Source: Shouchella rhizosphaerae
GTDB lineage: Bacteria > Bacillota > Bacilli > Bacillales > Bacillaceae_D
Assembly: GCF_900142675.1 (NCBI RefSeq)
Contig: NZ_FRBS01000001.1
Span: forward strand, 310,001 to 374,000
DNA length: 64,000 nt
Direction of reading: 5' to 3'
Positions 17,865 to 26,883 of this stretch are shown here, piece after piece (within the stretch, counting starts at the first letter, position 1; each line of letters opens with the position of its first letter). The position numbers were made by a program, and so were the translations under genes. The notes under the pieces are model-generated. The model was not told the origin of the DNA. It did no database searches and was given only the letters and a program-made list of their open reading frames with translations.

Positions 17865-18692
17865 ATGACCCGCCAATTTGGTTTAATTGGTCATCCACTA
17901 GGCCATAGCAAAAGCCCAGTCATGCATGAAGCAGCCTACAAAGATATGGGGTTAGACGCTGTTTATTGTGCCTATGACATTTCTCCTCAGGAATTGGGAA
18001 ATGCTATACGTACAATGAAAGTGCAAGGCATCGACGGGTTTAACGTAACCATTCCCCATAAAGTCGCAATCATCGACTATTTAGACGAAATTGATGAAGA
18101 TGCCGAAGCGATGGGGGCGGTCAATACAGTCGTTTGTCAGGACGGCCGTTGGGTCGGCAAAAACACAGATGCGGATGGTTACATCGAATCCCTTCTGCCG
18201 GTTGTAAGCGACCAATCGCTTACAGGAAGGCGTGTGCTTGTCATTGGTGCAGGAGGCGCGGCGAGGGCTGTAATCCACGCCCTCGGCAAACAACGTGCCA
18301 CTATTTCTGTTTCAAACCGGACGGCGGAAAAAGCCCAGGAGCTGGCGCAGCTGTTTAGCCATTTGACTATTGAGGCAATCCCGCTTAACGAGGCGGAATC
18401 AACGCTCGGAACATACGACGTATTAATTAATACGACTTCAGTCGGTATGTACCCTGATACGAGCAAACAGCCGATCGCTTTAGACCGTCTTAAGCAAGCA
18501 ACGATTGTTAGTGATTTAATTTATAACCCATATGAGACAGCGCTTTTGCAAGAAGCGAAACAAAGAGGAAACCGGATTTTAAATGGCATTGGCATGTTTG
18601 TCAATCAAGGAGCGTTGTCCATTGAACACTGGACAGGGCGCAAACCAAACCGCAAATGCATGGAACGCGTTGTTCGTATGCATTTAACTTAA
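17865..18692 (+). CDS. aroE: Shikimate 5-dehydrogenase
   Basis: This enzyme reduces 3-dehydroshikimate to shikimate with NADPH in aromatic amino acid synthesis. The substrate site (GHPLGHSKSPVMHE) and catalytic Lys in NVTIPHK lead the N-terminal domain; KNTDADG carries the catalytic Asp. The NADP-binding loop is VIGAGGAARAV. The C-terminus keeps GMFVNQGALS. I chose ATG 17865 because AGGAGG (17851-17856) lies 8 bases upstream; the in-frame GTG 17856 sits on that site. Confidence 0.95.
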   Translation: MTRQFGLIGHPLGHSKSPVMHEAAYKDMGLDAVYCAYDISPQELGNAIRTMKVQGIDGFNVTIPHKVAIIDYLDEIDEDAEAMGAVNTVVCQDGRWVGKNTDADGYIESLLPVVSDQSLTGRRVLVIGAGGAARAVIHALGKQRATISVSNRTAEKAQELAQLFSHLTIEAIPLNEAESTLGTYDVLINTTSVGMYPDTSKQPIALDRLKQATIVSDLIYNPYETALLQEAKQRGNRILNGIGMFVNQGALSIEHWTGRKPNRKCMERVVRMHLT

Positions 18693-18710
18693 TGGGAGAG
18701 GTACTAGCAA

Positions 18711-19007
18711 ATGTTAACAAATAAACAGAAGCAGTTTTTACGGGCCAAGTCACATGCGGTCCAGCCGATTTTTCAAGTCGGCAAAGGGGGCGTCAACCAA
18801 AACATGGTTGTGCAAATCAACGAAGCCCTCGAAGCACGAGAATTAATTAAAATTAGCGTATTGCAAAACTGCCTTGATGATAAACATCACGTTGCGGAAG
18901 AAATTGTCAACCAAACACGCTCTTTTCTCGTGCAAGTCATTGGCAATATGATCATTCTTTATAAACCGTCAAAAGAAAACAAACAGATCGAGTTGCCTGG
19001 CCGGTAA
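18711..19007 (+). CDS. yqeI: CRM-domain RNA-binding protein YqeI (YhbY family)
   Basis: A 98-residue single-domain RNA-binding protein of the YhbY/CRM family, associated with pre-50S ribosome assembly. The family pattern is visible as FLRAKSHAVQPIFQVGKGG, the GxxG-like loop, and the C-terminal IGNMIILYKPSKEN. It lies between aroE and nadD, in the same order as in B. subtilis. Confidence 0.93.
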   Translation: MLTNKQKQFLRAKSHAVQPIFQVGKGGVNQNMVVQINEALEARELIKISVLQNCLDDKHHVAEEIVNQTRSFLVQVIGNMIILYKPSKENKQIELPGR

Positions 19008-19025
19008 CAGAGGAGTGAGGTAAGA

Positions 19026-19604
19026 GTGAAGCGGATTGGATTATTTGGCGGCACGTTTGACCCTCCTCATCTCGGCCATTTGCTTATCGCGCAAGAGGCA
19101 TTAACGGCAGTCAAATTGGATGAAGTCTGGTTTGTGCCTGTGTCGACACCTCCCCATAAAGAGCGTGCTGGTTTAACGTCTGGCAAAGACCGGTACGACA
19201 TGGTGAAAGCTGCTCTCGTTCAAGAGGGGCGCTTTCGAGTTTGTGACATCGAACTAATCCGCAAAGGAAAATCGTATACGATTGATACAGTTCGCGAGTT
19301 GAAGCAAACCTATCCTGACGATGAGTTCTTTTTTTTGATTGGGGGCGACATGGTGGATATGTTGCCAGAATGGCGTGGGATCGATGAACTGAAACAATTG
19401 GTGACGTTTGTTGCCTTTAACCGTCCTGGTGCAAGCGCGAAAAGCCAGCCGGACATCCATTTCGTCCCGTTTGTCGAAGTCAACATCTCTTCTTCGCTAA
19501 TAAGGGAACGGCTTGCAAAAGGCAAACCGATTCGCTATTTTGTTACGCCGGCAGTTGAACAATTGATTGAGGAGCGGAATCTTTATGGCGATAACAACGA
19601 ATGA
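19026..19604 (+). CDS. nadD: Nicotinate-nucleotide adenylyltransferase
   Basis: It adenylates nicotinate mononucleotide to form deamido-NAD. The nucleotidyltransferase motif GLFGGTFDPPHLGHLLIAQE carries the HxGH-type site, and the second motif is ISSSLIRERLAKGK. The length of 192 residues is normal. The start is GTG 19026 behind GGAGTGAGG. The 3' end overlaps yqeK by 20 bp. Confidence 0.95.
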   Translation: MKRIGLFGGTFDPPHLGHLLIAQEALTAVKLDEVWFVPVSTPPHKERAGLTSGKDRYDMVKAALVQEGRFRVCDIELIRKGKSYTIDTVRELKQTYPDDEFFFLIGGDMVDMLPEWRGIDELKQLVTFVAFNRPGASAKSQPDIHFVPFVEVNISSSLIRERLAKGKPIRYFVTPAVEQLIEERNLYGDNNE

Positions 19605-20169
19605 AGCACTCCATGAAGTCAAACAGCATTTGACCGATGTGCGTTATACCCACACTCTCGGCGTTCGGGATACGGCGCTAGCCCTTGCTAAGCAATATGG
19701 TGCTGATGAATCGAAGGCTGAACTTGCAGCGATTCTTCATGATATTTGTAAATACCACGATGTACAAACGATGCAAGACATTGTTCGAAACAAGCTACAT
19801 GAGCCTCATTGGGGCGAATACGGAAACGAGCTGCTTCACGCCCCTTGTGGAGCCTACTTTGCAGAACGTCAATTAGGCGTTAAAGATAAAGACATTTTGC
19901 TTGCAATCCGTTTTCATACAACGGGGCGTGCCGGCATGGGTTTGTTGGAAAAAGTCTTATTTGTTGCCGATTATATTGAACCAAACCGGCGTTTTCCAGG
20001 TGTGGAACAAGCGAGAAAATTAGCTGAGGAAAGTTTAGACGCAGCTTGTTGTTTTGCCCTTAGGCAAACGATGTTTTTATTGTTAGATAGAAAACAGCTC
20101 ATCCACCCGGAAACCGTATCCGCTTATAACGCTTTTTATAAACAGAAAGGAGCAATGGAATTTGAATGA
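19585..20169 (+). CDS. yqeK: HD-domain symmetrical Ap4A hydrolase YqeK
   Basis: A 194-residue HD-superfamily metal-dependent phosphohydrolase. The metal ligands appear as YTHTLGVRDTAL (His), ILHDICKY (His-Asp pair) and IRFHTTGRAGM. YqeK proteins have been shown to split Ap4A symmetrically. ATG 19585 has GGAGCGG at good spacing and lies inside nadD; its stop overlaps the rsfS start. Confidence 0.92.
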   Translation: MAITTNEALHEVKQHLTDVRYTHTLGVRDTALALAKQYGADESKAELAAILHDICKYHDVQTMQDIVRNKLHEPHWGEYGNELLHAPCGAYFAERQLGVKDKDILLAIRFHTTGRAGMGLLEKVLFVADYIEPNRRFPGVEQARKLAEESLDAACCFALRQTMFLLLDRKQLIHPETVSAYNAFYKQKGAMEFE

Positions 20170-20515
20170 ACATTTAAAAATGGCGGTTGCCGCACTAGAC
20201 GACAAAAAAGCGATGCAAATTACCGCACTAGATATGCGAGGCATTTCACCAATTGCCGATTATTTTATCATTTGCCACGGAAATTCTGAAAAGCAAGTGC
20301 AAGCAATTGCCCATGAATTGAAAAAAGTGTCCCAAGAAGCTGGGCTTGACATTAAACGGCTAGAAGGGTACGACGTAGCCCGTTGGGTGCTGATTGACAT
20401 TGGCGATGTTGTCGTCCACATTTTCCATAAAGACGAACGTCTCTATTACAACCTCGAGAAGTTGTGGGGGGACGCAGCTCAAGTCGATTTGCAAGAGGTA
20501 CTGAACGAATGCTAA
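20162..20515 (+). CDS. rsfS: Ribosomal silencing factor RsfS
   Basis: A 117-residue protein that binds ribosomal protein uL14 and prevents subunit joining in stationary phase or starvation. The family motif ISPIADYFIICHGNSEKQVQAI and the LEGYDVARWVLIDIGDVVVHIF segment are complete. The start is TTG 20162, with AAAGGAG upstream, overlapping yqeK by 8 bp; no ATG is available in this frame near that site. Confidence 0.94.
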   Translation: MNEHLKMAVAALDDKKAMQITALDMRGISPIADYFIICHGNSEKQVQAIAHELKKVSQEAGLDIKRLEGYDVARWVLIDIGDVVVHIFHKDERLYYNLEKLWGDAAQVDLQEVLNEC

Positions 20516-21366
20516 AGCCAGGGATTACGGCGGACTTGGCTGTTGTACGGGAAGCGCCATTTGGTTATTTCTTAAGTGATGGGCATACCGATATCCTTCT
20601 CCATCAAAACGAGGCGACGAAGCCTCTCGAGTTGGAAGAAAAAGTGTGTGTGTTTCTATATCATGACCATCAAAATCGACTCTCAGCAACGATGCACGAA
20701 CCGATTATTAAAAACGATGAAATGGGCTGGCTAAAGGTTGTCAGCGTGCGTCAAGGGCATGGCGTTTTTGTCGATAACGGAATTTCAAGGGACTTATTTG
20801 TGTCGATGGATGAATTGCCTTTTGATCGGCGTGAGTGGCCAGCGGCAGGGGATCGATTGTTTTGTTCATTGACGTGGGATAAAAAAGGGCGACTAATGGG
20901 CAAGTTGGTCAAAGGGTCGCCTGTCACTTCCCAAGCAATTGCGGCAGATCAATCATGGTTAAATAAAGAAGTCAAAGGCGTGGTTTACCACTTTCTTGAT
21001 GAAGGGGCAGCGTTGCTCATTGAAAATGGTCCTGTCGGTTTCCTCCATCAAGATGAAGCTGCTGAAGTTCCCCGCCTTGGACAGACGATTCACGGCCGTG
21101 TCCAATTTGTACGAGACGATGGGCGTGTGAATATAACGCAACGGCTGCTTCGTACAGAACAACAAAAAGAAGACGCTGACCGCATTCTCGCTTTTTTGGC
21201 AGAACGTAAAGGCGGAATGCCTTATACGGATAAATCGCCTCCTGAAGACATTAAAGCCCGTTTTGGTATGAGCAAGGCGGCATTTAAACGGGCGCTTGGC
21301 AAACTGATCAAAGACGGCAAAGTCGAACAGCGTGACGGTTTTACGTATCGGGTGGAAAAGGAATGA
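20509..21366 (+). CDS. cvfB: S1-domain RNA-binding protein CvfB (YitL family)
   Basis: A 285-residue protein with three S1-like beta-barrel regions and a C-terminal winged-helix domain (FGMSKAAFKRALGKLIKDGK). Homologues such as CvfB of Staphylococcus affect virulence-factor expression and bind RNA. ATG 20509 is supported by AAGAGG upstream and overlaps the rsfS stop. In B. subtilis the homologue yitL lies elsewhere, and rsfS is followed directly by yqeM, so this is a local change in gene order. The stop overlaps yqeM as ATGA. Confidence 0.9.
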   Translation: MLKPGITADLAVVREAPFGYFLSDGHTDILLHQNEATKPLELEEKVCVFLYHDHQNRLSATMHEPIIKNDEMGWLKVVSVRQGHGVFVDNGISRDLFVSMDELPFDRREWPAAGDRLFCSLTWDKKGRLMGKLVKGSPVTSQAIAADQSWLNKEVKGVVYHFLDEGAALLIENGPVGFLHQDEAAEVPRLGQTIHGRVQFVRDDGRVNITQRLLRTEQQKEDADRILAFLAERKGGMPYTDKSPPEDIKARFGMSKAAFKRALGKLIKDGKVEQRDGFTYRVEKE

Positions 21367-22103
21367 GCTACAGCCATTTATCTTTCTGGTACGATGCATT
21401 CATGAGTCATGTTGATTACACAAAGTGGGCCACTTATTTTGAACGCACATGCAACATGTACGGCGTTCAGGCTAACCGAGTGCTAGATCTAGGCTGCGGT
21501 ACAGGGGAATGGCTGTTAGAGATGCATGAACGTGGTTTGACGGCAGTAGGGGTTGACCTTTCAGAACAAATGCTTGCGGTAGCGCAGGCGAAATTGCAGG
21601 AAGCAGGTTACCAACCTCTGTTATATCAAGGCGATATGAGCGACTTGCCGCCAGTTGGTTCATTTGATGTCGTGACGATTTTTTGCGATTCATTAAACTA
21701 CTTACAAGACGAGGACAGTGTGACACGCACTTTTGCCGCTTGTTATAACATGTTAACTAAGGGCGGCCTGCTTCTCTTTGATGTCCATTCTCCTACACGC
21801 ATGGAAGCCTTTCCTGGAGAAGTGCACGCTCAGGCAGATGAAGAAGTTTCATACATTTGGCATAGTTTTGCAGGGGAAGATCCCTTAAGTGTCGTACACG
21901 AACTGACGTTTTTTGTTCGGCAACAAGATGGACGATATGAACGGCTGGAAGAAGCGCATTTTGAGCGAACGTATACAGTAGAAATGTATAAAGAAATGCT
22001 GAAACAGGCTGGATTCGCTGATCTAACCGTGACCGCGGACTTTACAAATGAACCACCGACAAGCAAGAGTGAACGGTTGTTTTTCTCTTGTCGAAAAGTT
22101 TAA
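21363..22103 (+). CDS. yqeM: Class I SAM-dependent methyltransferase YqeM
   Basis: A 246-residue methyltransferase with motif I VLDLGCGTGEWLLEM, motif II acidic residue in AVGVDLSEQML, and the post-motif region FDVVTIFCDSLNYL. Substrate unknown. It closes the yqeG-yqeM operon and is followed by a bidirectional terminator shared with comER. Confidence 0.9.
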   Translation: MSYSHLSFWYDAFMSHVDYTKWATYFERTCNMYGVQANRVLDLGCGTGEWLLEMHERGLTAVGVDLSEQMLAVAQAKLQEAGYQPLLYQGDMSDLPPVGSFDVVTIFCDSLNYLQDEDSVTRTFAACYNMLTKGGLLLFDVHSPTRMEAFPGEVHAQADEEVSYIWHSFAGEDPLSVVHELTFFVRQQDGRYERLEEAHFERTYTVEMYKEMLKQAGFADLTVTADFTNEPPTSKSERLFFSCRKV

Positions 22104-22128
22104 GCAGGAAAAAGGCAAAATAACACGA

Positions 22129-22166
22129 AAAAAGCAGGAGGGAAAGCCAAACCTCCTGCTTTTTTA
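22129..22166. terminator. Bidirectional terminator between yqeM and comER
   Basis: The stem AAAGCAGGAGG with CCTCCTGCTTT has a 10-base loop, with A- and T-runs on each side. It serves the convergent yqeM and comER genes. Confidence 0.9.
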
Positions 22167-22994
22167 CTTTGGTTCGTATAAAACTTCCGCCAATAGCTTT
22201 TCTTTTTCAGTTGCGTATTTTTCGTGTGTGCGTTTGAACAGAGAACCAAAACCATCCCCTAATTCATCATCTAAAACAGCAAGCCCTTCTCCAGTGATTC
22301 CCCCAGGGACGCAAACTCGTTTTTGCAATGCGGGAAGCGTGTAATGGCCACTCTCCAATAATTTTCCTAAGCCAATGATCATTGAAGTCGTCAACTCGGT
22401 CGCTTCTTCTTGTGAGATCGACGTTTCGCTTACCGCGCCATCGATAAATCGTTGCGCAAGGAAGGAAAAGAACGCAGGTCCGCAACTGACAATGTCGGAC
22501 GCCACACGAGTAATCTCCTCTTCGATTTGCAAAGGCTCTGAAACAGCCGATACAAAACGCAATAAATTTGCTTGGTCTTCCTGTGTACATTTATTCCCGA
22601 ATGTCACTAAAGTTGATCCAGACAAAGCACGGTTTAAAATGCTAGGGATAATACGGCATGTCTTGCAAGGCAAAGCAGCATCAAGGGACTCAACAGAAAT
22701 AGGGCTAGTAATCGAAATGGCGATTTGATCAGCAGCCACATGGGGCTGGAGGGCGTGAAACAATGCGGGCATTTCCTTTGGCTTCACACAAAGGAACAGC
22801 CACTCGCATGTAGAGGCAATCTCTTCAAGAGAAGTAGACACCGTAATCCCTGGATACGTTGCTTTCAGCGCAGCCGCTTTTTCAGGGGAACGGTTAATGA
22901 TGGAAATATTCGTCTGTTTCAGCGCCCCGGCATCAATAAATGATTCAATTAATAAACTTCCCATACTTCCTGTACCAATAAAACCGACATTCAT
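22164..22994 (-). CDS. comER: ProC-like late competence protein ComER
   Basis: A 276-residue member of the pyrroline-5-carboxylate reductase superfamily. The NAD(P) loop is MNVGFIGTGSMGSLLIES, and the C-terminal dimer region includes CVPGGITGEGLAVL. As in B. subtilis it is divergent from comEA. Its competence role is not essential there; B. cereus group work linked it to sporulation and biofilm formation. ATG 22994 has GAGGAG ten bases upstream. Confidence 0.9.
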   Translation of the reverse strand: MNVGFIGTGSMGSLLIESFIDAGALKQTNISIINRSPEKAAALKATYPGITVSTSLEEIASTCEWLFLCVKPKEMPALFHALQPHVAADQIAISITSPISVESLDAALPCKTCRIIPSILNRALSGSTLVTFGNKCTQEDQANLLRFVSAVSEPLQIEEEITRVASDIVSCGPAFFSFLAQRFIDGAVSETSISQEEATELTTSMIIGLGKLLESGHYTLPALQKRVCVPGGITGEGLAVLDDELGDGFGSLFKRTHEKYATEKEKLLAEVLYEPK

Positions 22995-23073
22995 ATTCTC
23001 ACACTCCTCGATAGCTGCTCTTTCATGAACGTATGCCAACCTGCCTGTTCATCATTCCAAAAAGGAGGAATTT

Positions 23074-23688
23074 ATGAAGACGTTCCCGATAAAAAAGTAT
23101 GCTTTGTATGGGGGCGGAGTCACGATTTGTACACTCATTGTCGTCGTTTTGGTGTTTGTCGACTTTCAAGGGGAAAATGACACTATCAATGAGATACCGC
23201 CATGGTTAGAGGAAAGCGAGGAAACAGAACTTGAAGAGGAAGCAGCGGATGGCGTTCTTGTCGTCGACGTAAAAGGAATGGTAGCTTCGCCAGGCGTGTA
23301 CGAGCTGGAGGTGGGCAGCCGTTTATTTGAAGCAATTGAAAAAGCAGGTGGCTTTACGGACAGCGCCAACCGTGAGGCGGTCAATTTAGCTTTGCGCCTT
23401 GAAGATGAGATGGTTGTGTATGTGCCAAAAGAAGGTGAGGACGAAGGGGCAGGGCCGGTTCTTGCTGTTGAAATGAATGAGACAGATCATGAAGACACCA
23501 TTAATATAAATGAAGCCACTGAAGCAGATTTGCTAACGTTACAAGGAATCGGCCCGTCAAAAGCGGCAGCGATCATTGGATACAGGGAAGAAAACGGCTC
23601 ATTTGCCACAGTTGAAGAGCTAATGAATGTGAGCGGGATCGGCGAAAAAACATTCGAAGCACTTGAACCATTGATTCGGGTGAAGTAA
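23074..23688 (+). CDS. comEA: Competence DNA receptor ComEA
   Basis: A 204-residue membrane-anchored dsDNA receptor for transformation. A single N-terminal membrane span (about residues 8-30) is followed by an acidic linker and a SLBB domain (VVDVKGMVASPGVYELEVGS). Two helix-hairpin-helix motifs come last (LLTLQGIGPSKAAAII and LMNVSGIGEKTFEAL). ComEA binds DNA outside the membrane and hands it to ComEC. Strong AAAGGAGG precedes ATG 23074. Confidence 0.95.
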   Translation: MKTFPIKKYALYGGGVTICTLIVVVLVFVDFQGENDTINEIPPWLEESEETELEEEAADGVLVVDVKGMVASPGVYELEVGSRLFEAIEKAGGFTDSANREAVNLALRLEDEMVVYVPKEGEDEGAGPVLAVEMNETDHEDTININEATEADLLTLQGIGPSKAAAIIGYREENGSFATVEELMNVSGIGEKTFEALEPLIRVK

Positions 23689-23742
23689 AGATTGACTTAT
23701 GTTGGCGATCGCTTCTACAATTTAAGCGAAAGGGGAAAAGCA

Positions 23743-24333
23743 ATGGAACGTATTTCATGGGATCAATATTTTTTGGCGCAAAGCAAATTGCTTTCGCTGC
23801 GAAGCACATGCCCACGTTTAAAAGTAGGCGCCACAATTGTGAGAGACAAGCGGATTATTGCAGGCGGCTACAACGGCTCTGTTTCCGGGTCAGACCATTG
23901 TCTTGACAAAGGCTGTTATGTAGTCGACAACCATTGCATCCGTACCGTTCATGCAGAGGTAAATGCGTTGCTGCAATGCGCCAAATTTGGTGTGCCGACC
24001 GCTGGCGCGGAAATTTACATTACACATTTTCCTTGCATTCATTGTACCAAATCGCTGATTCAAGCTGGCATTGCCCGCGTTTATTATGCAAAGGACTATA
24101 AAAACCATCCTTATGCAGAAGAGTTGTTCAAAGAAGCGGGCATTCCATGCATAGAAGTGGAACTAGACGAAGCGGCCATTGATCAACAGTTCCATGAGAA
24201 GCTTGCCTTAACAACAGCGCTTTTGCAAGAAATTGAACGGTTAGGGGCAAGCGAAGAAGAATTGGATGCCTATGTAAAGCGAACAAAGAACTTGTATTTC
24301 TCAGCAAGCAATGATGTGCCAGAAGAGAAATGA
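23743..24333 (+). CDS. comEB: dCMP deaminase ComEB
   Basis: A 196-residue zinc deaminase that converts dCMP to dUMP. Zinc-site residues lie in TVHAEVNALLQ (His and catalytic Glu) and FPCIHCTKSLIQAG (Cys pair). In B. subtilis ComEB is not needed for the deaminase step of transformation itself, though it is co-transcribed. ATG 23743 follows AAGGGGAAAAG; the stop overlaps comEC as ATGA. Confidence 0.95.
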   Translation: MERISWDQYFLAQSKLLSLRSTCPRLKVGATIVRDKRIIAGGYNGSVSGSDHCLDKGCYVVDNHCIRTVHAEVNALLQCAKFGVPTAGAEIYITHFPCIHCTKSLIQAGIARVYYAKDYKNHPYAEELFKEAGIPCIEVELDEAAIDQQFHEKLALTTALLQEIERLGASEEELDAYVKRTKNLYFSASNDVPEEK

Positions 24334-26636
24334 ACCGCCTGTGCATCAGTTTGCTCACAGCGAGCGCAGCTGTTGTGTTCGTTTTAAGCAGCCATGTTGG
24401 CGTTGCTGTCGCGTTGTTTATAGGAGCAATCGCTCTCCTGCCCGCGGCTTGGCGGAGCGGCCGGCTAGCAGCGGTGACGGCATTTGTACTGCCGTTGCTT
24501 CTGTTTGCTAGTGTGGCGACTGTGCACAAAAAAAGCAACGTCAGCATGCTTTCAGGTGAGGAAACGGCGTTTATTGTAGTGGTAAAAGAAACACCTCGCC
24601 TTGATGGAAATCGCTTCCGGGTAGTTGTTGAAACAACGGCCGGGGAGCGCTTGCAATTAGCAAGCCGTTTGCAATCAGAAAGCGAGCAACGTTTAGGAAA
24701 ATTATTACCAGGAGACCATTGCCACGTAAATGGAAAGTTGAGCGAGCCAGCGCCTCCGCGCAACCGTTATGCATTTGACTATAGCCGCTATTTATATGAG
24801 CAACGAATTCACTGGCTGTTGGAGGCAGAGTCTGGGTCCTTTGTATGCAAACGCCCGGACGGGCTTTCGTTATTGACCCATTTGCAGGCATTTCGAGCAC
24901 AATTGCTTCACGAGGCGGCTGCTGCCTTTCCAGAAGAAGCAGGAGGCATTGTGTTGGCGCTTACTCTTGGAGAGCGTTTCTATGTAGAAGAAGACGTGAT
25001 TGAAGCTTACTCAACGCTTGGCATTATCCACTTGCTAGCGATCTCTGGCTTGCATGTTGGCTTGGTGACTGGAGCCGCTTTCTTTATCTGTATCCGCATC
25101 GGTTTGACGCGTGAGCGTGCCGCACTATTCATGCTTATTCCCTTGCCTATTTTTGCAATTCTCGCCGGGGCGGCGCCTCCGGTAGTACGCGCGTCCGCAA
25201 TGGCATTCGTGTTTTTTCTATTTGCCTTACGCAAATGGCGAATTCACCCCTTATTCGGTTTTGCTACGATCTATTTCCTCTATCTGTTGTTGGATCCTTA
25301 CAAACTGTTCCAACTCGGTTTTCAACTTTCGTTTCTCGTATCGTTTGCTCTGATTTTCGCGGCTAAAACGATTCAAACCGCAAACGGAGGGTATTTACGG
25401 CAAATGTGCACGGTCACAACAATTGCCCAGTTTGCCGGATTGCCACTTATCTTTTTCCATTTCTATGAATGGTCACCTTTCAGCCTTCTCCTCAACCTTG
25501 TGTATATTCCACTTGTTTCATTTATCGTTCTTCCCTTTAGTTTCCTCTCTCTGGTTGCGTTTGTATGGCTTCCTGAGCAAGTAAATCTGTTTATTGGATT
25601 GCTCGAATCGCTTTTGACGTTTGTTCATCCAACTCTTCTTAAGCTAAGTGAATCTACTTTTCAGCTTGTGCTTGGGAAACCTCCGGTATGGCTTGTAGTC
25701 GCAATGTATGGCGCCCTTGCTTTTGCTTTTGTCCATTGGCAGGAACAAAAATGGCCTTTGCCGATCGCTTTTTTGCCTTTTTTTGCCTGTTTAATCGTTG
25801 GAGCTGTAGCGCCTTACGTTCAGTCAAAAGCAGCTGTGACGATGATTGATGTCGGCCAAGGCGATAGTTTTTTGATTGAGCTCCCTTACCGAAAAGGGAT
25901 TTATATGATCGATACTGGGGGAGTGGCAGCTTATGGCGAGGAAGAAGACTGGCAGCAACGGAAAAACACGTTCGACCCAGGCAGTGATGTCATTGCTCCA
26001 TTTTTAAAAGCGAAAGGCATCAGCAAAATAGACATGCTTGTTTTAACACATGGCGATTACGACCATATTGGCGGGGCAACTGGATTGTTGAATGAAATCA
26101 ATGTCGAACAGGTTATTTATCCGAAAGGGCCAGTTGAAAAGGAAACTGAAATTGAGCTCCTCGAAAACATTCACGCATCGCCAACCAACCTCCACTTTAC
26201 GAGAGCAAACGAGGTGCTTGCTGAGAATTGGTATGTGTTGCATCCACCAGAGGGAGAACACTTTACAGGAAATGACGGTTCTATCGTAATATTTGCTGAA
26301 ATTGAAGGGGTGACGTTTCTATTCACTGGAGATTTGGAAGAGGCAGGAGAACAGAGGCTTATGCGCTCGTATCCCGGCATGCAAGTAGATGTGCTAAAAG
26401 TTGGCCATCATGGCAGTTTATCGTCTACGACAGAACCGTTTATTAGCCAAGTGGCACCGCGCTATGCCTTCATCTCGGCAGGGGCCCAAAACCGCTTTGG
26501 CCACCCTCACCCTGAAGTGGTTGAGCGGCTAGAAAGGGCGAATATGATCGTGTGGCGAACAGATGTACATGGAATGGTTGAACTGACGCTTAGCAATGGG
26601 GAAATTGAGGCGGTGGAGACGATGCTAAAACCGTGA
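24330..26636 (+). CDS. comEC: DNA uptake channel ComEC
   Basis: A 768-residue polytopic protein that carries single-stranded DNA across the membrane. An N-terminal OB-like (DUF4131) region is followed by the competence domain with its signature HLLAISGLHVGLVTG and many spans. A C-terminal metallo-beta-lactamase domain then has LTHGDYDHIGGA and VGHHGS. This domain is thought to degrade the non-transported strand. The gene appears intact. Confidence 0.95.
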   Translation: MNRLCISLLTASAAVVFVLSSHVGVAVALFIGAIALLPAAWRSGRLAAVTAFVLPLLLFASVATVHKKSNVSMLSGEETAFIVVVKETPRLDGNRFRVVVETTAGERLQLASRLQSESEQRLGKLLPGDHCHVNGKLSEPAPPRNRYAFDYSRYLYEQRIHWLLEAESGSFVCKRPDGLSLLTHLQAFRAQLLHEAAAAFPEEAGGIVLALTLGERFYVEEDVIEAYSTLGIIHLLAISGLHVGLVTGAAFFICIRIGLTRERAALFMLIPLPIFAILAGAAPPVVRASAMAFVFFLFALRKWRIHPLFGFATIYFLYLLLDPYKLFQLGFQLSFLVSFALIFAAKTIQTANGGYLRQMCTVTTIAQFAGLPLIFFHFYEWSPFSLLLNLVYIPLVSFIVLPFSFLSLVAFVWLPEQVNLFIGLLESLLTFVHPTLLKLSESTFQLVLGKPPVWLVVAMYGALAFAFVHWQEQKWPLPIAFLPFFACLIVGAVAPYVQSKAAVTMIDVGQGDSFLIELPYRKGIYMIDTGGVAAYGEEEDWQQRKNTFDPGSDVIAPFLKAKGISKIDMLVLTHGDYDHIGGATGLLNEINVEQVIYPKGPVEKETEIELLENIHASPTNLHFTRANEVLAENWYVLHPPEGEHFTGNDGSIVIFAEIEGVTFLFTGDLEEAGEQRLMRSYPGMQVDVLKVGHHGSLSSTTEPFISQVAPRYAFISAGAQNRFGHPHPEVVERLERANMIVWRTDVHGMVELTLSNGEIEAVETMLKP

Positions 26637-26640
26637 ACAT

Positions 26641-26665
26641 AAAAAAGGCAGAAAATAATCTGCCC
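26641..26665 (-). terminator. Terminator of yqzM
   Basis: On the minus strand, GGCAGATTATTTTCTGCC is followed by TTTTTTAT. It begins a few bases after the comEC stop and may also slow plus-strand transcripts, though the plus side lacks a T-run. Confidence 0.7.
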
Positions 26666-26745
26666 CAGACTTTATAAGAAAACGCTCGCATCCTTCGTTG
26701 TTCCCCTCGGCTGACAAGCGTTTCCGATCAGTCTGAATCGATCCA

Positions 26746-26883
26746 TTAGTAATAGCTTGCCACATCGACAATATTGGCGATAAGGAAGATGATTGTGAAA
26801 AAAGCAAATGAAGCAATAAAGCCGATACCTGAAGGGACGATGTCATTTGCTTTATCTTGAACGTCCTGTTCGAATTTGTTCAT
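26746..26883 (-). CDS. yqzM: YqzM family small membrane protein
   Basis: A 45-residue protein that starts MNKFEQDVQDKANDIVPSG, has one hydrophobic span (FIASFAFFTIIFLIANIV) and ends DVASYY. It matches the conserved Bacillus YqzM family in length and position beside comEC. The function is unknown. The start ATG 26883 has AAGGAGG. A terminator follows about 80 bases downstream. Confidence 0.9.
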   Translation of the reverse strand: MNKFEQDVQDKANDIVPSGIGFIASFAFFTIIFLIANIVDVASYY

